Positions 16,210-24,831 of a stretch of DNA of 45,488 nucleotides are shown in pieces. The stretch covers positions 9,366 through 54,853 of the forward strand of contig CALZIQ010000005.1 of assembly GCA_945787735.1 (NCBI GenBank), in the 5' to 3' direction. Numbering within the stretch: the stretch's first letter is position 1; every line of letters begins with the position of its first letter. A program made the position numbers and the translations under genes. The stretch is from an uncultured Chromatiaceae bacterium. GTDB lineage: Bacteria; Pseudomonadota; Gammaproteobacteria; Tenderiales; Tenderiaceae. The notes below the pieces were generated by a model. It was not told where the DNA came from and ran no database searches. It saw nothing but the letters and a program-made list of their open reading frames with translations.

Positions 16210-17331
16210 ATGCGATTCATACTAATTCTATTGCTGTTGACGCTATCACTTCACATTCAGGCGGGTGACACCTCGAATTCAAGCAATGGCACGAGTGAGT
16301 GCCAAACATGCCACAGCCTCATTTCCCAAGAATGGCAAAATTCCTGGATGGCACGCGCCTACAGCAATCAAAATTTTCAACGCAGTTATCAGCGCTGGAA
16401 ACAGATGATTGAACAAAACCCCAAGGCGCTTGAAACCAATCCTCTTGCCGATCCGCGCCGCTGCCTTGATTGCCACGCACCGCTGAAAGGATATGGCGAC
16501 GATAAGGCCGTAACAAATGGCATCACATGCCAGGCCTGTCACACAGTTCGCCGTGTTCGTCCCAGCGCCAGCGGTCACAGCCTGGTTTTTGATCATCGCG
16601 GTATCATCTATGGCAGCACCGAGCACCCTAGCAAAGACGCCCCACACAGGATCAAACACAGCAGAGACTTTGAGGATTCACGCCTCTGCGCCGGCTGCCA
16701 TCAGGATCGCCTGGCCACAGGCCTGTTTCTGGAACGCACCTATGACGAATGGCTACACAGCCCTTACGCCAAAGAAGGGATCAATTGCAGCGACTGTCAT
16801 ATGCCACAAAGTCCCGGCCCGGCCACCGATAACGTCACCACACGCACTTCACACGCCTCTCATCAGTTTGCAGGGGGGCATGCCGATTCTCCTTTACTCA
16901 AGGGTGCAGCCCGCCTCGAAGTGCGTGAGTCAACAAATAAAAAACAAATCAACGTTACCGTCGTTAATGCTAACGTGGGACATCACTTCCCCACCGGTGG
17001 AGCCCACCCCAATAAATTGGTTTTACACTTAAGGCTGATAAACGAAGAGAACGAAAGCCTTTACCAACAACAGCGCGTATACCGCTACGGCTATCTTGAT
17101 CTTAACGGTCAACCATTGCCGCCCAATAAAGTGCAAGACACCACACTCCGCCCCAAGGAATCTCGCCTCGAACACTTTCCTATTCCAGAGGATCTTGCAC
17201 CTGCCAAAGTGATTGCATGGCTCGAATACCACATTATTCCAGAGAAAATCGGCCAAACACTGCCCCCCGATCTGTATCGAAACAGTTATGCACCAGTCAT
17301 GATCGACAACGTAGAACTTCAGCTGGAATAA
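16210..17331 (+). CDS. Exported pentahaem cytochrome c family protein
   Basis: The ATG at 16210 gives 373 residues opening directly with a signal peptide (MRFILILLLL...HIQAG); an ATG at 16093 would place a long unrelated stretch ahead of it. Five CxxCH haem-binding motifs are seen at residues 31-35, 85-89, 107-111, 160-164 and 193-197. Extra His residues in between could act as distal ligands. After the haem region a beta-rich domain contains VGHHFPTGGAHPNK, a motif typical of multihaem cytochromes of the c554/hydroxylamine-oxidoreductase-related kind. It should carry electrons in the periplasm or at the surface. It lies 50 bases after the first beta-helix gene and is probably co-transcribed. 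No oxidase, reductase or quinol-oxidising partner is in the window. Confidence 0.85.
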   Translation: MRFILILLLLTLSLHIQAGDTSNSSNGTSECQTCHSLISQEWQNSWMARAYSNQNFQRSYQRWKQMIEQNPKALETNPLADPRRCLDCHAPLKGYGDDKAVTNGITCQACHTVRRVRPSASGHSLVFDHRGIIYGSTEHPSKDAPHRIKHSRDFEDSRLCAGCHQDRLATGLFLERTYDEWLHSPYAKEGINCSDCHMPQSPGPATDNVTTRTSHASHQFAGGHADSPLLKGAARLEVRESTNKKQINVTVVNANVGHHFPTGGAHPNKLVLHLRLINEENESLYQQQRVYRYGYLDLNGQPLPPNKVQDTTLRPKESRLEHFPIPEDLAPAKVIAWLEYHIIPEKIGQTLPPDLYRNSYAPVMIDNVELQLE

Positions 17332-17729
17332 GGTAATAGCATTTGAAAAACCAATCATTCATAAGCTCAGCACAAGACTTTTTGTTTATTTGGTTTGATA
17401 ACTTTTCAAATTATAAATATATAGGTTGTGCAATTTTGCAAGATTTGCGCTGCAGTTTCCCAAAGAGGAACATGTGTGCAATAAAAGGATTAGTTGGCTT
17501 AGGTGTTTGATTTGCAGGAATTTGATTAGTTGCAAGCTACTTGAATTGGAGTTTAGATGTGCAATTACAGGTGTGCAATTAAGTATGTAGTGGTTTACTT
17601 TTGAAAATTGCTTGAGTAGTATCGCTCAGAACTAAGATCTACTTAAAGATAAACCCAGAAACAAAGTTTATCTAAAAATATGTTGGCAACACCAACAATA
17701 TAACAACTAAAAAGTTTAGGAGGAGCATC
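17332..17729 (+). promoter_or_regulatory. Regulatory spacer upstream of the second beta-helix gene
   Basis: This AT-rich, gene-free region contains four direct copies of TGTGCAAT (17427-17434, 17475-17482, 17558-17565, 17572-17579). The last two are 14 bases apart and end 14 bases before the -35 hexamer. Downstream of the promoter the leader can form AGATAAAC/GTTTATCT (about 17647-17672) and TGTTGG-CAACA-CCAACA (17681-17697). Confidence 0.5.
17594..17622 (+). promoter_or_regulatory. Predicted promoter of the second beta-helix gene (shared block)
   Basis: TTTACT (17594-17599), a 17-base spacer and TAGTAT (17617-17622). The same hexamers and spacing occur in the matching block on the minus strand at 13670-13642. 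Confidence 0.6.
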
Positions 17730-19385
17730 ATGGGGCGAATTAATTTACAGCACCCGTTTTCCAAGCGAGGTGTACATGCACTCATTTGTGTTGCAGCATG
17801 CGGTTTCACAGCTCACGCAACTGCTGCCGAGTTTCAAGCGGCGTCAGTCGCAGAACTAAAATCTGCCATCAATCAGGCCAATGCCAACCCTGATGCTGAC
17901 ACTATATCCATAAGCTCTAGCTTTGAGGTAAACGCCGCTGACAGTGCTGGCGGCAACACAGCATTTCCTGCTATTACCTCCACGGTGACTATCGCTGGCC
18001 AAGGCGCTGGCGCAACAATAATTGAACGCGCAGACATCGCACCTGAATTCCGTTTCTTTAAGGTCACATCTGAAGGTGACTTGACTCTGGAAGGCGTCAC
18101 GCTTAAAGGCGGCTATCTCAGCCACTCTCAGGAGCAGGACAACACCGGTGGCGCCATCAATACCAAAGGCAAGTTGACAGTTAATGAAGCAAGCTTTGTT
18201 AACAATGCCGCCGACGCCGGTGGCGCTATCGCCAATCTCGACGGTGGTACGCTCACCGTTTCCGACAGTACATTTACTGCCAATCAAACAACCTGGCACT
18301 ATGCTGAAGGTGACGGCGGCGCCATTCTCAACGAAAACGGTGATGCAATTATCGAACGCAGCACCTTTGAGAAAAACTCGACTAGACTGTCTGATTCAGG
18401 TATCCGAAAGAGCGATGGCGGCGCCATCGAAAACTCCATGGGCCAGATGCTGGTCAAGGACAGCACCTTCGTCGGCAACATCTCCTACTGCGGTGGAGCT
18501 ATCGAAAATGCGATAGGTAAACTCGTAGTCGTTAACAGTACCTTTAAAGATAATATTGGCACTTTGCATGCCGGCGCCATCTATGGCTCGAGAAAACGTC
18601 TGGGAAGTGACAGCAGCGACTTCGGCGACGGCCTGATTGAAATCCACAACAGCACGATTTCAGAAAATGAAGCGGGGAAAGAAGGTGGTGGTGCAGTATT
18701 CATGGACGCTGGCCTGGCGGTCATCTCCAACTCTATCCTGGCAAACAACATAGCAAAATTCGAGAACGGCGAGCTAGTCCCAGACAGACAAGACTGTGGT
18801 TACACAAATGATGGCAATGATTACACTGGAAACATCATCGTCTCAGGCACCAATCTGATTTCTGATGCCGGTTGCCTTGTCGACGGCGCTGCGCCAGATG
18901 GTGAAACCAGTACAGTCATCACCCAGGCGGCTGGCAGCAGCACTGACATTGCAGCGCTGCAATGGAATGCAAATGCTGCAGCCGGTGAAGCCCACTACGC
19001 TATTGGCGACAACAGCCTGGCCATTGGTCAGGGTACAGCCTGTGACATGGCAGACCAACTGGGCACAGCTCGCGCAGAAGCATGCGATCTGGGTGCGGTT
19101 GAAAATCAAACCGGCAGCGCTAGCTTTATTGGAGATGATAACCTGATCACTATTGCAGGTGGTGTTGTTGTACCTGTCTACGAGCGCAACAGTGGCAGTA
19201 GCGAAGATACATCTTCTTCAAGTACTTCAGCCTCAGATGATCAGGCCATGAGCGACAGCACGGCGGCTACAACTACCAGTGCTGAAAGCAGTATGGCTGC
19301 TGACTCTGGTGGTAGCGGAGCCTTCAACCCCTTGTTGTTCCTGTTGGCTATTCCAGCCCTAATAGGAAGTCGACGCAGAAAGTAA
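17730..19385 (+). CDS. Exported beta-helix protein (choice-of-anchor Q type) with GlyGly-CTERM-like tail
   Basis: The 551-residue protein is preceded by a strong AGGAGG seven bases from the ATG. The signal peptide ends HATAAE. The N-cap (ELKSAINQANANPDADTISI and the GAGATIIERA motif) and beta-helix coils (ST.T.N....GGAI.N..G) are followed by the GTNLISDAGCLVDG and DQLGTARAEACDLGAVEN ending of choice-of-anchor Q proteins. A long Ser/Thr-rich linker and a tail of SGGSGAF, hydrophobic residues and SRRRK form the predicted sorting signal. It is a clear paralogue of the 14399 product, with the same N-cap wording (LTLEGVTL.GG). It is transcribed alone, with its own promoter and a strong terminator. 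Confidence 0.87.
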   Translation: MGRINLQHPFSKRGVHALICVAACGFTAHATAAEFQAASVAELKSAINQANANPDADTISISSSFEVNAADSAGGNTAFPAITSTVTIAGQGAGATIIERADIAPEFRFFKVTSEGDLTLEGVTLKGGYLSHSQEQDNTGGAINTKGKLTVNEASFVNNAADAGGAIANLDGGTLTVSDSTFTANQTTWHYAEGDGGAILNENGDAIIERSTFEKNSTRLSDSGIRKSDGGAIENSMGQMLVKDSTFVGNISYCGGAIENAIGKLVVVNSTFKDNIGTLHAGAIYGSRKRLGSDSSDFGDGLIEIHNSTISENEAGKEGGGAVFMDAGLAVISNSILANNIAKFENGELVPDRQDCGYTNDGNDYTGNIIVSGTNLISDAGCLVDGAAPDGETSTVITQAAGSSTDIAALQWNANAAAGEAHYAIGDNSLAIGQGTACDMADQLGTARAEACDLGAVENQTGSASFIGDDNLITIAGGVVVPVYERNSGSSEDTSSSSTSASDDQAMSDSTAATTTSAESSMAADSGGSGAFNPLLFLLAIPALIGSRRRK

Positions 19386-19410
19386 CTACAAAGTAGTGTT
19401 TGAATGAAAA

Positions 19411-19440
19411 GGGCGTGCTAATAGCACGCCCTTTTTTTTT
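19411..19440 (+). terminator. Rho-independent terminator after the second beta-helix gene
   Basis: A perfect 9-bp stem GGGCGTGCT (19411-19419) / AGCACGCCC (19423-19431) with a 3-base loop, followed by nine T (19432-19440). Confidence 0.95.
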
Positions 19441-19517
19441 GCCAAATAGACACGAAAACTTGATCTAATTAAGTGTGATCGCTGAGGTGATTTAGCAAGC
19501 TTGGCAGCTCTGAACGA

Positions 19518-20330
19518 TTAAGGGCGGTAACCTCTTTCCAGCGTACGCTTGGAAAACACTGAATCATCGAGCCCCACATTCACTTCGATGTCCTTCATCT
19601 TGTAGACCACCGTCGATTCAGTCTGGGCATTTTTAACAACGACACTGCGCCAGATCCAGGCATCATCAATCTTGTCCCACTTAGTGAACTGCTTTTTCAC
19701 CAAATCACCTTGCTTGTCGTAATAATCCAACCGCCCTTCAACACAGCTATCCCAGTCGTCAGTTTTGCGATACCAGGCTACACGCTTACTGTAGATAGGA
19801 TCTGACTTGGGTCTACTTTCGACCACATAGAATTCCCTTTTCTCAAAGGTGTGAACCCCCAGATAGGTATGGTCGTCTTCATCTAAATTACGGATTCTGA
19901 GTTCCTCATCATTCAGCCCCCAATCACCGTTTTCGGGATCACGCTTCGCCAGACGTCGTGTCATGCGTGTCTCAGGCAGATAAACCCACTGTTCCGCATT
20001 TTTTCCACTTTCAATGCTGTAACCCCAACGCATGAAAGCGATGTCCTTATTGACCAAAGGTTTAAGGGTAAAAATTATGACCTTGTCTACCAAATCACCC
20101 TCGCCCGAATAGTCTTTCCACAAACGGGCAAATTCATACCTTTTTTCATTTCCATTACTATCACGCAAAATGGCAATCAATTCGGACCGTTGGTCCTTAC
20201 CGGCATGTTTGTAATAACAGTTATTAATTACTTCTTCGACGCCAGGATCGGCGGATGTTGCAGGTGTAGCCAAGGCCGACAGTAATACTACGAAGGGGTA
20301 ACAACGCAAACGCCCCATCTTTAACTTCAT
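19518..20330 (-). CDS. LolA-like outer-membrane lipoprotein-sorting family protein
   Basis: The 270-residue protein has a signal peptide ending TPATSA, and GGGGGT lies seven bases before the start. The mature chain has the LolA-like pattern found beside RND exporters: a Y-K-H start, repeated beta strands with K-Y-E-F-A-R, VYLPETR..RRL, WGLNDEELRIR and a C-terminal KMKDIEVNVGLDDSVFSKRTLE. Members are periplasmic and thought to bind lipids or lipid-linked groups. The gene lies 104 bases after the RND permease gene on the same strand and likely belongs to that operon, suggesting the pump moves a lipid-like or envelope substrate (inference). Confidence 0.8.
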   Translation of the reverse strand: MKLKMGRLRCYPFVVLLSALATPATSADPGVEEVINNCYYKHAGKDQRSELIAILRDSNGNEKRYEFARLWKDYSGEGDLVDKVIIFTLKPLVNKDIAFMRWGYSIESGKNAEQWVYLPETRMTRRLAKRDPENGDWGLNDEELRIRNLDEDDHTYLGVHTFEKREFYVVESRPKSDPIYSKRVAWYRKTDDWDSCVEGRLDYYDKQGDLVKKQFTKWDKIDDAWIWRSVVVKNAQTESTVVYKMKDIEVNVGLDDSVFSKRTLERGYRP

Positions 20331-20434
20331 TATTTACCCCCAAAACTTCACATTCAAATCAGGTAGAGATTATATACTACCACAGCTCATAAGGTCTTAT
20401 TCTGATGCATTAGCTCGGCTATTCCCCCGAGAGA

Positions 20435-23400
20435 CTAGAGTCGTTTACGCATAAAGGCATAATACATCACGGGAATCACTACCAGCGTCAACAATGTCGA
20501 GACAAAAATACCGAAGATTAACGAAATGGCCAGACCGTTGAATATTGGATCATCAAGAATAAAAAAGGCCCCAATCATCGCCGCCAAACCGGTTAAGACA
20601 ATCGGCTTGGCGCGCACAGCTCCAGAACGGATCACGGCCTCTTCAAACGACACACCCTCAATAATGGACTGATTGATAAAGTCCACCAGAAGAATCGAAT
20701 TACGCACAATAATGCCAGCCAGAGCAATCATGCCGATCATTGAGGTGGCGGTGAAGTTTGCACCCAGCAGGGCATGGCCTGGCATCACCCCAATGATGGT
20801 CAGCGGGATGGGCGCCATGATGATCAAGGGCACCAGGTATGAACGAAACTGCGCAACGACTAGCAGGTAAATCATGATCATGCCGACACCATAGGCAATG
20901 CCCATGTCGCGGAAAGTCTCATAGGTTACTTGCCATTCACCATCCCACTTAAGACTAAAGCGATAAGGATTGTCTGGCTGGTTCAATAAGGTTTGATCAA
21001 GTACGTGTTCGCCATGCACCGGGGTCTTTGTCAACGTAGTCATAATATCGAACATGCCGTACAGCGGGCTGTCGGTCTGCCCCGCCACATCACCGGTGAC
21101 AAACACTACCGGCAACAAGTCTTTGTGATAGATGGTGTATTCACGTTCGCTTTCGACGAGTTGCACGATTTCAGATAAACGTACCAGCTCACCTGTTTGA
21201 CTACGCACTTCCAGATCCAACAAGGCGTTGGCATCAGCCTTCTCTGCGACTGGTAATTCAATACGCAAGGGCATGGGATATTTATCTGTTGTGCCGTGCA
21301 GATATCCCACATCTTCACCGCCAATGGCCGCCGTCAGTGCAGCAACAACAGTCTGCTGTGCCACACCCAGCAAAGCAGCCTTCTGCCTATCCACTTCCAC
21401 AATCAAACGCGGTGCACGATGCTCAACGCTATCATCCACATCAACCACTTCATCAGTTTGTTGAAAAATTTCACGCACCTGTTTAGCAACGTTGACCTGG
21501 CCCTGATAATCAAGCCCATAAATCTCCGCCACCAGCGGCGACTGTACCGGCGGGCCAGGTGGCACTTCAACAATCTTGACGTTAGCATTAAATCGCTTTG
21601 CTATTGCCTGCAAAGGTTCACGCACCGACAACGCAATGTCATGACTCTGACGATCACGTTCAGACTTATCCACCAAGTTGACTTGGATGTCTCCCACATT
21701 GGCGCCACTACGTAAATAGTATTGACGCACCAGACCATTGAAATTGATCGGTGCCGCCGTGCCTGCATAAAGCTGATAATCAGTCACCTCGGGCACGGTG
21801 GCGATGTATTGCGCCAGCTCCTGCAACACACGATTCGTCTGTTCAACGCTTGTGCCTTCAGGCATATCGACAATCACCTGAAATTCTGACTTATTATCAA
21901 ACGGTAACATCTTGAGGATAACCAGTTTGAATCCAGCCAAACTGACTGCAATCAGAATCAACAACATCACCACGCCAAACAAACCCCAACGGCGACCGCT
22001 ATCGTTACCCAGAAACGGCCCTACTCCATTTTTGAATAATCGATACATACGATCGTTTGCAGCTTCTTCATGTTGCGCAGCTTCTTGTTTCTGTTTGCTG
22101 AATATCTTATACGTCAGCCATGGTGTAACAATGAACGCGACGGCGAGAGAGATAAACATACCCATGCTGGCATTGATCGGAATCGGGCTCATATAGGGGC
22201 CCATCAGCCCTGTAACAAAGGCCATGGGTAACAGTGCTGCAATCACAGTAAAAGTGGCCAGGATGGTTGGTCCACCCACTTCATCGACGGCCAAGGGAAT
22301 GGCTTCCAACAAGCTCTTGCCACCAAGCTGCTGATGACGGTGAATGTTTTCCACTACTACAATGGCATCATCCACCAATATGCCAATCGAAAAGATCAGC
22401 GCAAATAAAGAAACACGGTTTAATGTAAAGCCCCAAGCCCAAGAGGCAAACAAGGTGATCATCAACGTTATCACCACAGCGGTGCCCACAATAAACGCCT
22501 CGCGCTTGCCCAAGGTAAAAAACACCAGCAACACTACAGAGGCAGTGGCAAAGATCAGCTTCTTGATCAGGGTCATCGCCTTGTCGGTGGCTGTGGCGCC
22601 GTAGTTGCGTGTCACACTCACTTCCACCCCATCAGGGATAAATACACCCTTAATCTGCTCGACCCGTTCAATCACCTGATCGGCAATGGTGGCCGCATTG
22701 GTGCCCGGTTGTTTGGCAACGGCAATAGTCACAGCGGGAAACTCACCACGTGCTGAAATCTGTTTTTGTTCGGCCCCCGGCCCGGTACCAAACCAAACAA
22801 ACTGCTCGGGCTGATCCGGCACCTGTTGCACATCAGCCACGTCACTGAGATACACCGGCGCACCGTTGTGTAAACCGACGACCAGCTCGGCTACCTGGTT
22901 TGTGGTGGTTAAAAAACTTCCGGCCTGGATTTCGATTTCACGATTGCCTGTTACAAGCTCACCCGCATTGCGAGTAGCATTAGCCGCCATCAGCGCAGCG
23001 CGCAGATCATCAAAGCCGATGTTGTAACCGGCCATGCGCTGCGGATCGAGCAGAATATGTACCACCTGCTCTGGTCCACCGATGGTGTAGATGTCACGCG
23101 TGCCCGGCACACGTTTCAACTCAGACTCTATGGTATGCGCCACCTGCTGAAGTTCATAACCGGCGCGGCGTTCATCTTCTGTCCACAAGGTCAGACTGAC
23201 GATGGGCACATCATCAATGCCTTTGGGTTTAACGATGGGACGGCCAACGCCAAGATGGGGAGACAACCAGTCTTCATTGGAAAAAACTTGGTTATAGAGG
23301 TTAACAATACTCTGCGTGCGTTCTTCGCCTACCTCGAACTGCACAGTGATCACTGACATGCCCGGGCGCGAGACGGAATAGACGTGCTCCACCCCTTTTA

Positions 23401-23644
23401 TCTCAGACAGCACCTGCTCGGCCGGCGTGCTAACGAGATTCTCCACTTCAACCGCGGTAGCACCAGGATAGGGAATAAAAATATTGGCGAAGGTAACGTC
23501 GATCTGCGGTTCTTCTTCGCGCGGTGTCACTAGCACCGCGAACACACCCATGAGGACTCCAACTAACGCAAGCAGCGGCGTCAGTTCACTGCGCAGAAAC
23601 TTTTGCGCGATGGTGCCGGAGATACCCAGCTTGTCCTTGCTCAT
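20435..23644 (-). CDS. RND-family efflux permease (AcrB-like)
   Basis: The 1069 residues are the usual length for HAE-type RND pumps. A first helix near residues 18-40 is followed by the porter-domain motif PGATAVEVENLVS.PAE. The central membrane block (about 350-530) includes GILVDDAIVVVENIHRH, with the paired Asp of the proton relay. A second porter and docking half and a second membrane block (from about 900) with GIIVRNSILLVDFINQS follow. At the site of the relay Lys of AcrB (K940) an Arg is present, a substitution seen in some subfamilies. It starts six bases after the adaptor gene, so the two are translated together. No TolC-type channel is nearby, so the pump probably borrows one encoded elsewhere. 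Confidence 0.93.
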   Translation of the reverse strand: MSKDKLGISGTIAQKFLRSELTPLLALVGVLMGVFAVLVTPREEEPQIDVTFANIFIPYPGATAVEVENLVSTPAEQVLSEIKGVEHVYSVSRPGMSVITVQFEVGEERTQSIVNLYNQVFSNEDWLSPHLGVGRPIVKPKGIDDVPIVSLTLWTEDERRAGYELQQVAHTIESELKRVPGTRDIYTIGGPEQVVHILLDPQRMAGYNIGFDDLRAALMAANATRNAGELVTGNREIEIQAGSFLTTTNQVAELVVGLHNGAPVYLSDVADVQQVPDQPEQFVWFGTGPGAEQKQISARGEFPAVTIAVAKQPGTNAATIADQVIERVEQIKGVFIPDGVEVSVTRNYGATATDKAMTLIKKLIFATASVVLLVFFTLGKREAFIVGTAVVITLMITLFASWAWGFTLNRVSLFALIFSIGILVDDAIVVVENIHRHQQLGGKSLLEAIPLAVDEVGGPTILATFTVIAALLPMAFVTGLMGPYMSPIPINASMGMFISLAVAFIVTPWLTYKIFSKQKQEAAQHEEAANDRMYRLFKNGVGPFLGNDSGRRWGLFGVVMLLILIAVSLAGFKLVILKMLPFDNKSEFQVIVDMPEGTSVEQTNRVLQELAQYIATVPEVTDYQLYAGTAAPINFNGLVRQYYLRSGANVGDIQVNLVDKSERDRQSHDIALSVREPLQAIAKRFNANVKIVEVPPGPPVQSPLVAEIYGLDYQGQVNVAKQVREIFQQTDEVVDVDDSVEHRAPRLIVEVDRQKAALLGVAQQTVVAALTAAIGGEDVGYLHGTTDKYPMPLRIELPVAEKADANALLDLEVRSQTGELVRLSEIVQLVESEREYTIYHKDLLPVVFVTGDVAGQTDSPLYGMFDIMTTLTKTPVHGEHVLDQTLLNQPDNPYRFSLKWDGEWQVTYETFRDMGIAYGVGMIMIYLLVVAQFRSYLVPLIIMAPIPLTIIGVMPGHALLGANFTATSMIGMIALAGIIVRNSILLVDFINQSIIEGVSFEEAVIRSGAVRAKPIVLTGLAAMIGAFFILDDPIFNGLAISLIFGIFVSTLLTLVVIPVMYYAFMRKRL

Positions 23645-23650
23645 GGCGGC

Positions 23651-24679
23651 CTACCGTTGTTGCTTTAGTTCTATGCCAGCGGCGATCGGGTCAGTGGCCA
23701 CCTGCTCACCCGCTTCAAGACCCGCCAACACTTCCACCTGCTCGCCAATTCGGCGACCGACACGAATCTGGCGTAGGCTGATGCGACCATCCTCAGCGAC
23801 GACATACACCCCTGTCAGTTCACTCCGACTTACCACGGCCATCGCCGGCACCATCAAACGCTCCACTTCGCCGGTAACAAATGCGACCTTAGCAAACATG
23901 CCGGGATAAACACCGTAATCCCCCTGAGGCAGATTAACGCGTACATTAAAGGAATGACTACGCTCGTCAGCAAATGGAAACACACGTAGTGACTGAGCTT
24001 CGATACTCAGCTCGTCTTTCAGGATCACACGCGCCTGACCATGTTCACGCACGGCATTCACAAAAGCTTGGGGAATCTGAGTGGTGGCACGCAGATGTTC
24101 AAAGGAAAAACCGGTCATCAGCGGCTGCCCCACACCGACAGTCTCACCCAACTCTACATGCCGCGCCGTGACAATACCGGCAAATGGCGCTTTGATAACA
24201 GTATGATCAAACTGCTCTTTCGCTTCAGCCAATTTGGCCTCTGCCGCTTCCAACCTTGCACGCGCCGCCTTTTGCCCCGCTTCAGCCTTGTCCAACTCGG
24301 CCTTTGCCACCAGCTTTTTGGCATAGATATCTTTTGCTCGGGCAAATTCATCATTCGCTTCTTTCAGTCGCGCCCTGGCCTCTTGCAGAGCTGCCTCGGC
24401 CTGTTGCAGCCGGGCACGCTGTTCGCTATCGCGAAAACGAAGAATAACGCTGTCTTTGGGCACAAAATCATCTACGTCGTAGTTGATTTCAACCACCCGG
24501 CCCACCAGTTGTGCTGACACGGTAGACTGGTGCACCGCCTCGATCACGGCGTCGAAAACACGCTCCTGCTTGCTTGAATGCAGCGCGGCGCTGACTACGG
24601 CCAGCTCAGCCGCTAGTACGGATTGATGAAAATTCAGAATGGCTATTCCGATTAGCCCGATTGCAAGTTTATAACTCAC
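23651..24679 (-). CDS. RND periplasmic adaptor (membrane fusion protein)
   Basis: The 342-residue protein starts with GTG at 24679, with GAGGG eight bases upstream. A signal segment is followed by half of the lipoyl motif (VSAQLVGRVVEINYDVDDFVPKDS). A long coiled-coil hairpin rich in Ala, Glu, Lys and Arg (about 75-145) follows, then the second lipoyl half (VIKAPFAGIVTARHVELGE). Beta-barrel and membrane-proximal domains end the chain. It should link the downstream RND permease to an outer-membrane channel. It is the first gene of the adaptor-permease-LolA-like set, and a palindrome upstream (24715-24730) could be its operator. Confidence 0.9.
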   Translation of the reverse strand: MSYKLAIGLIGIAILNFHQSVLAAELAVVSAALHSSKQERVFDAVIEAVHQSTVSAQLVGRVVEINYDVDDFVPKDSVILRFRDSEQRARLQQAEAALQEARARLKEANDEFARAKDIYAKKLVAKAELDKAEAGQKAARARLEAAEAKLAEAKEQFDHTVIKAPFAGIVTARHVELGETVGVGQPLMTGFSFEHLRATTQIPQAFVNAVREHGQARVILKDELSIEAQSLRVFPFADERSHSFNVRVNLPQGDYGVYPGMFAKVAFVTGEVERLMVPAMAVVSRSELTGVYVVAEDGRISLRQIRVGRRIGEQVEVLAGLEAGEQVATDPIAAGIELKQQR

Positions 24680-24714
24680 ATTTGCATCCCTCGATGATCG
24701 CTTATTTACTTTAT

Positions 24715-24730
24715 CATATTTTCAAATATG
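24715..24730. promoter_or_regulatory. Perfect inverted repeat upstream of the RND operon, possible operator
   Basis: CATATTTTCAAATATG has seven-base arms and a two-base centre, 36 bases before the adaptor start codon in very AT-rich DNA. It resembles a dimeric repressor site, but no regulator gene is adjacent. Confidence 0.35.
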
Positions 24731-24780
24731 TATTTACTATAAAAGTATATTAGATTATTATTATTTACCAAGGCCGGAGT

Positions 24781-24805
24781 AAAAAAAACCTGGAAACTCT
24801 CCAGG
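24781..24805 (-). terminator. Rho-independent terminator of the chemoreceptor gene
   Basis: On the minus strand CCTGGA (24805-24800), a five-base loop, TCCAGG (24794-24789) and eight T (24788-24781). It lies about 27 bases after the stop of the 24832 gene. Confidence 0.85.
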
Positions 24806-24831
24806 CTCTACTGATTACAAATTAGAATAGC

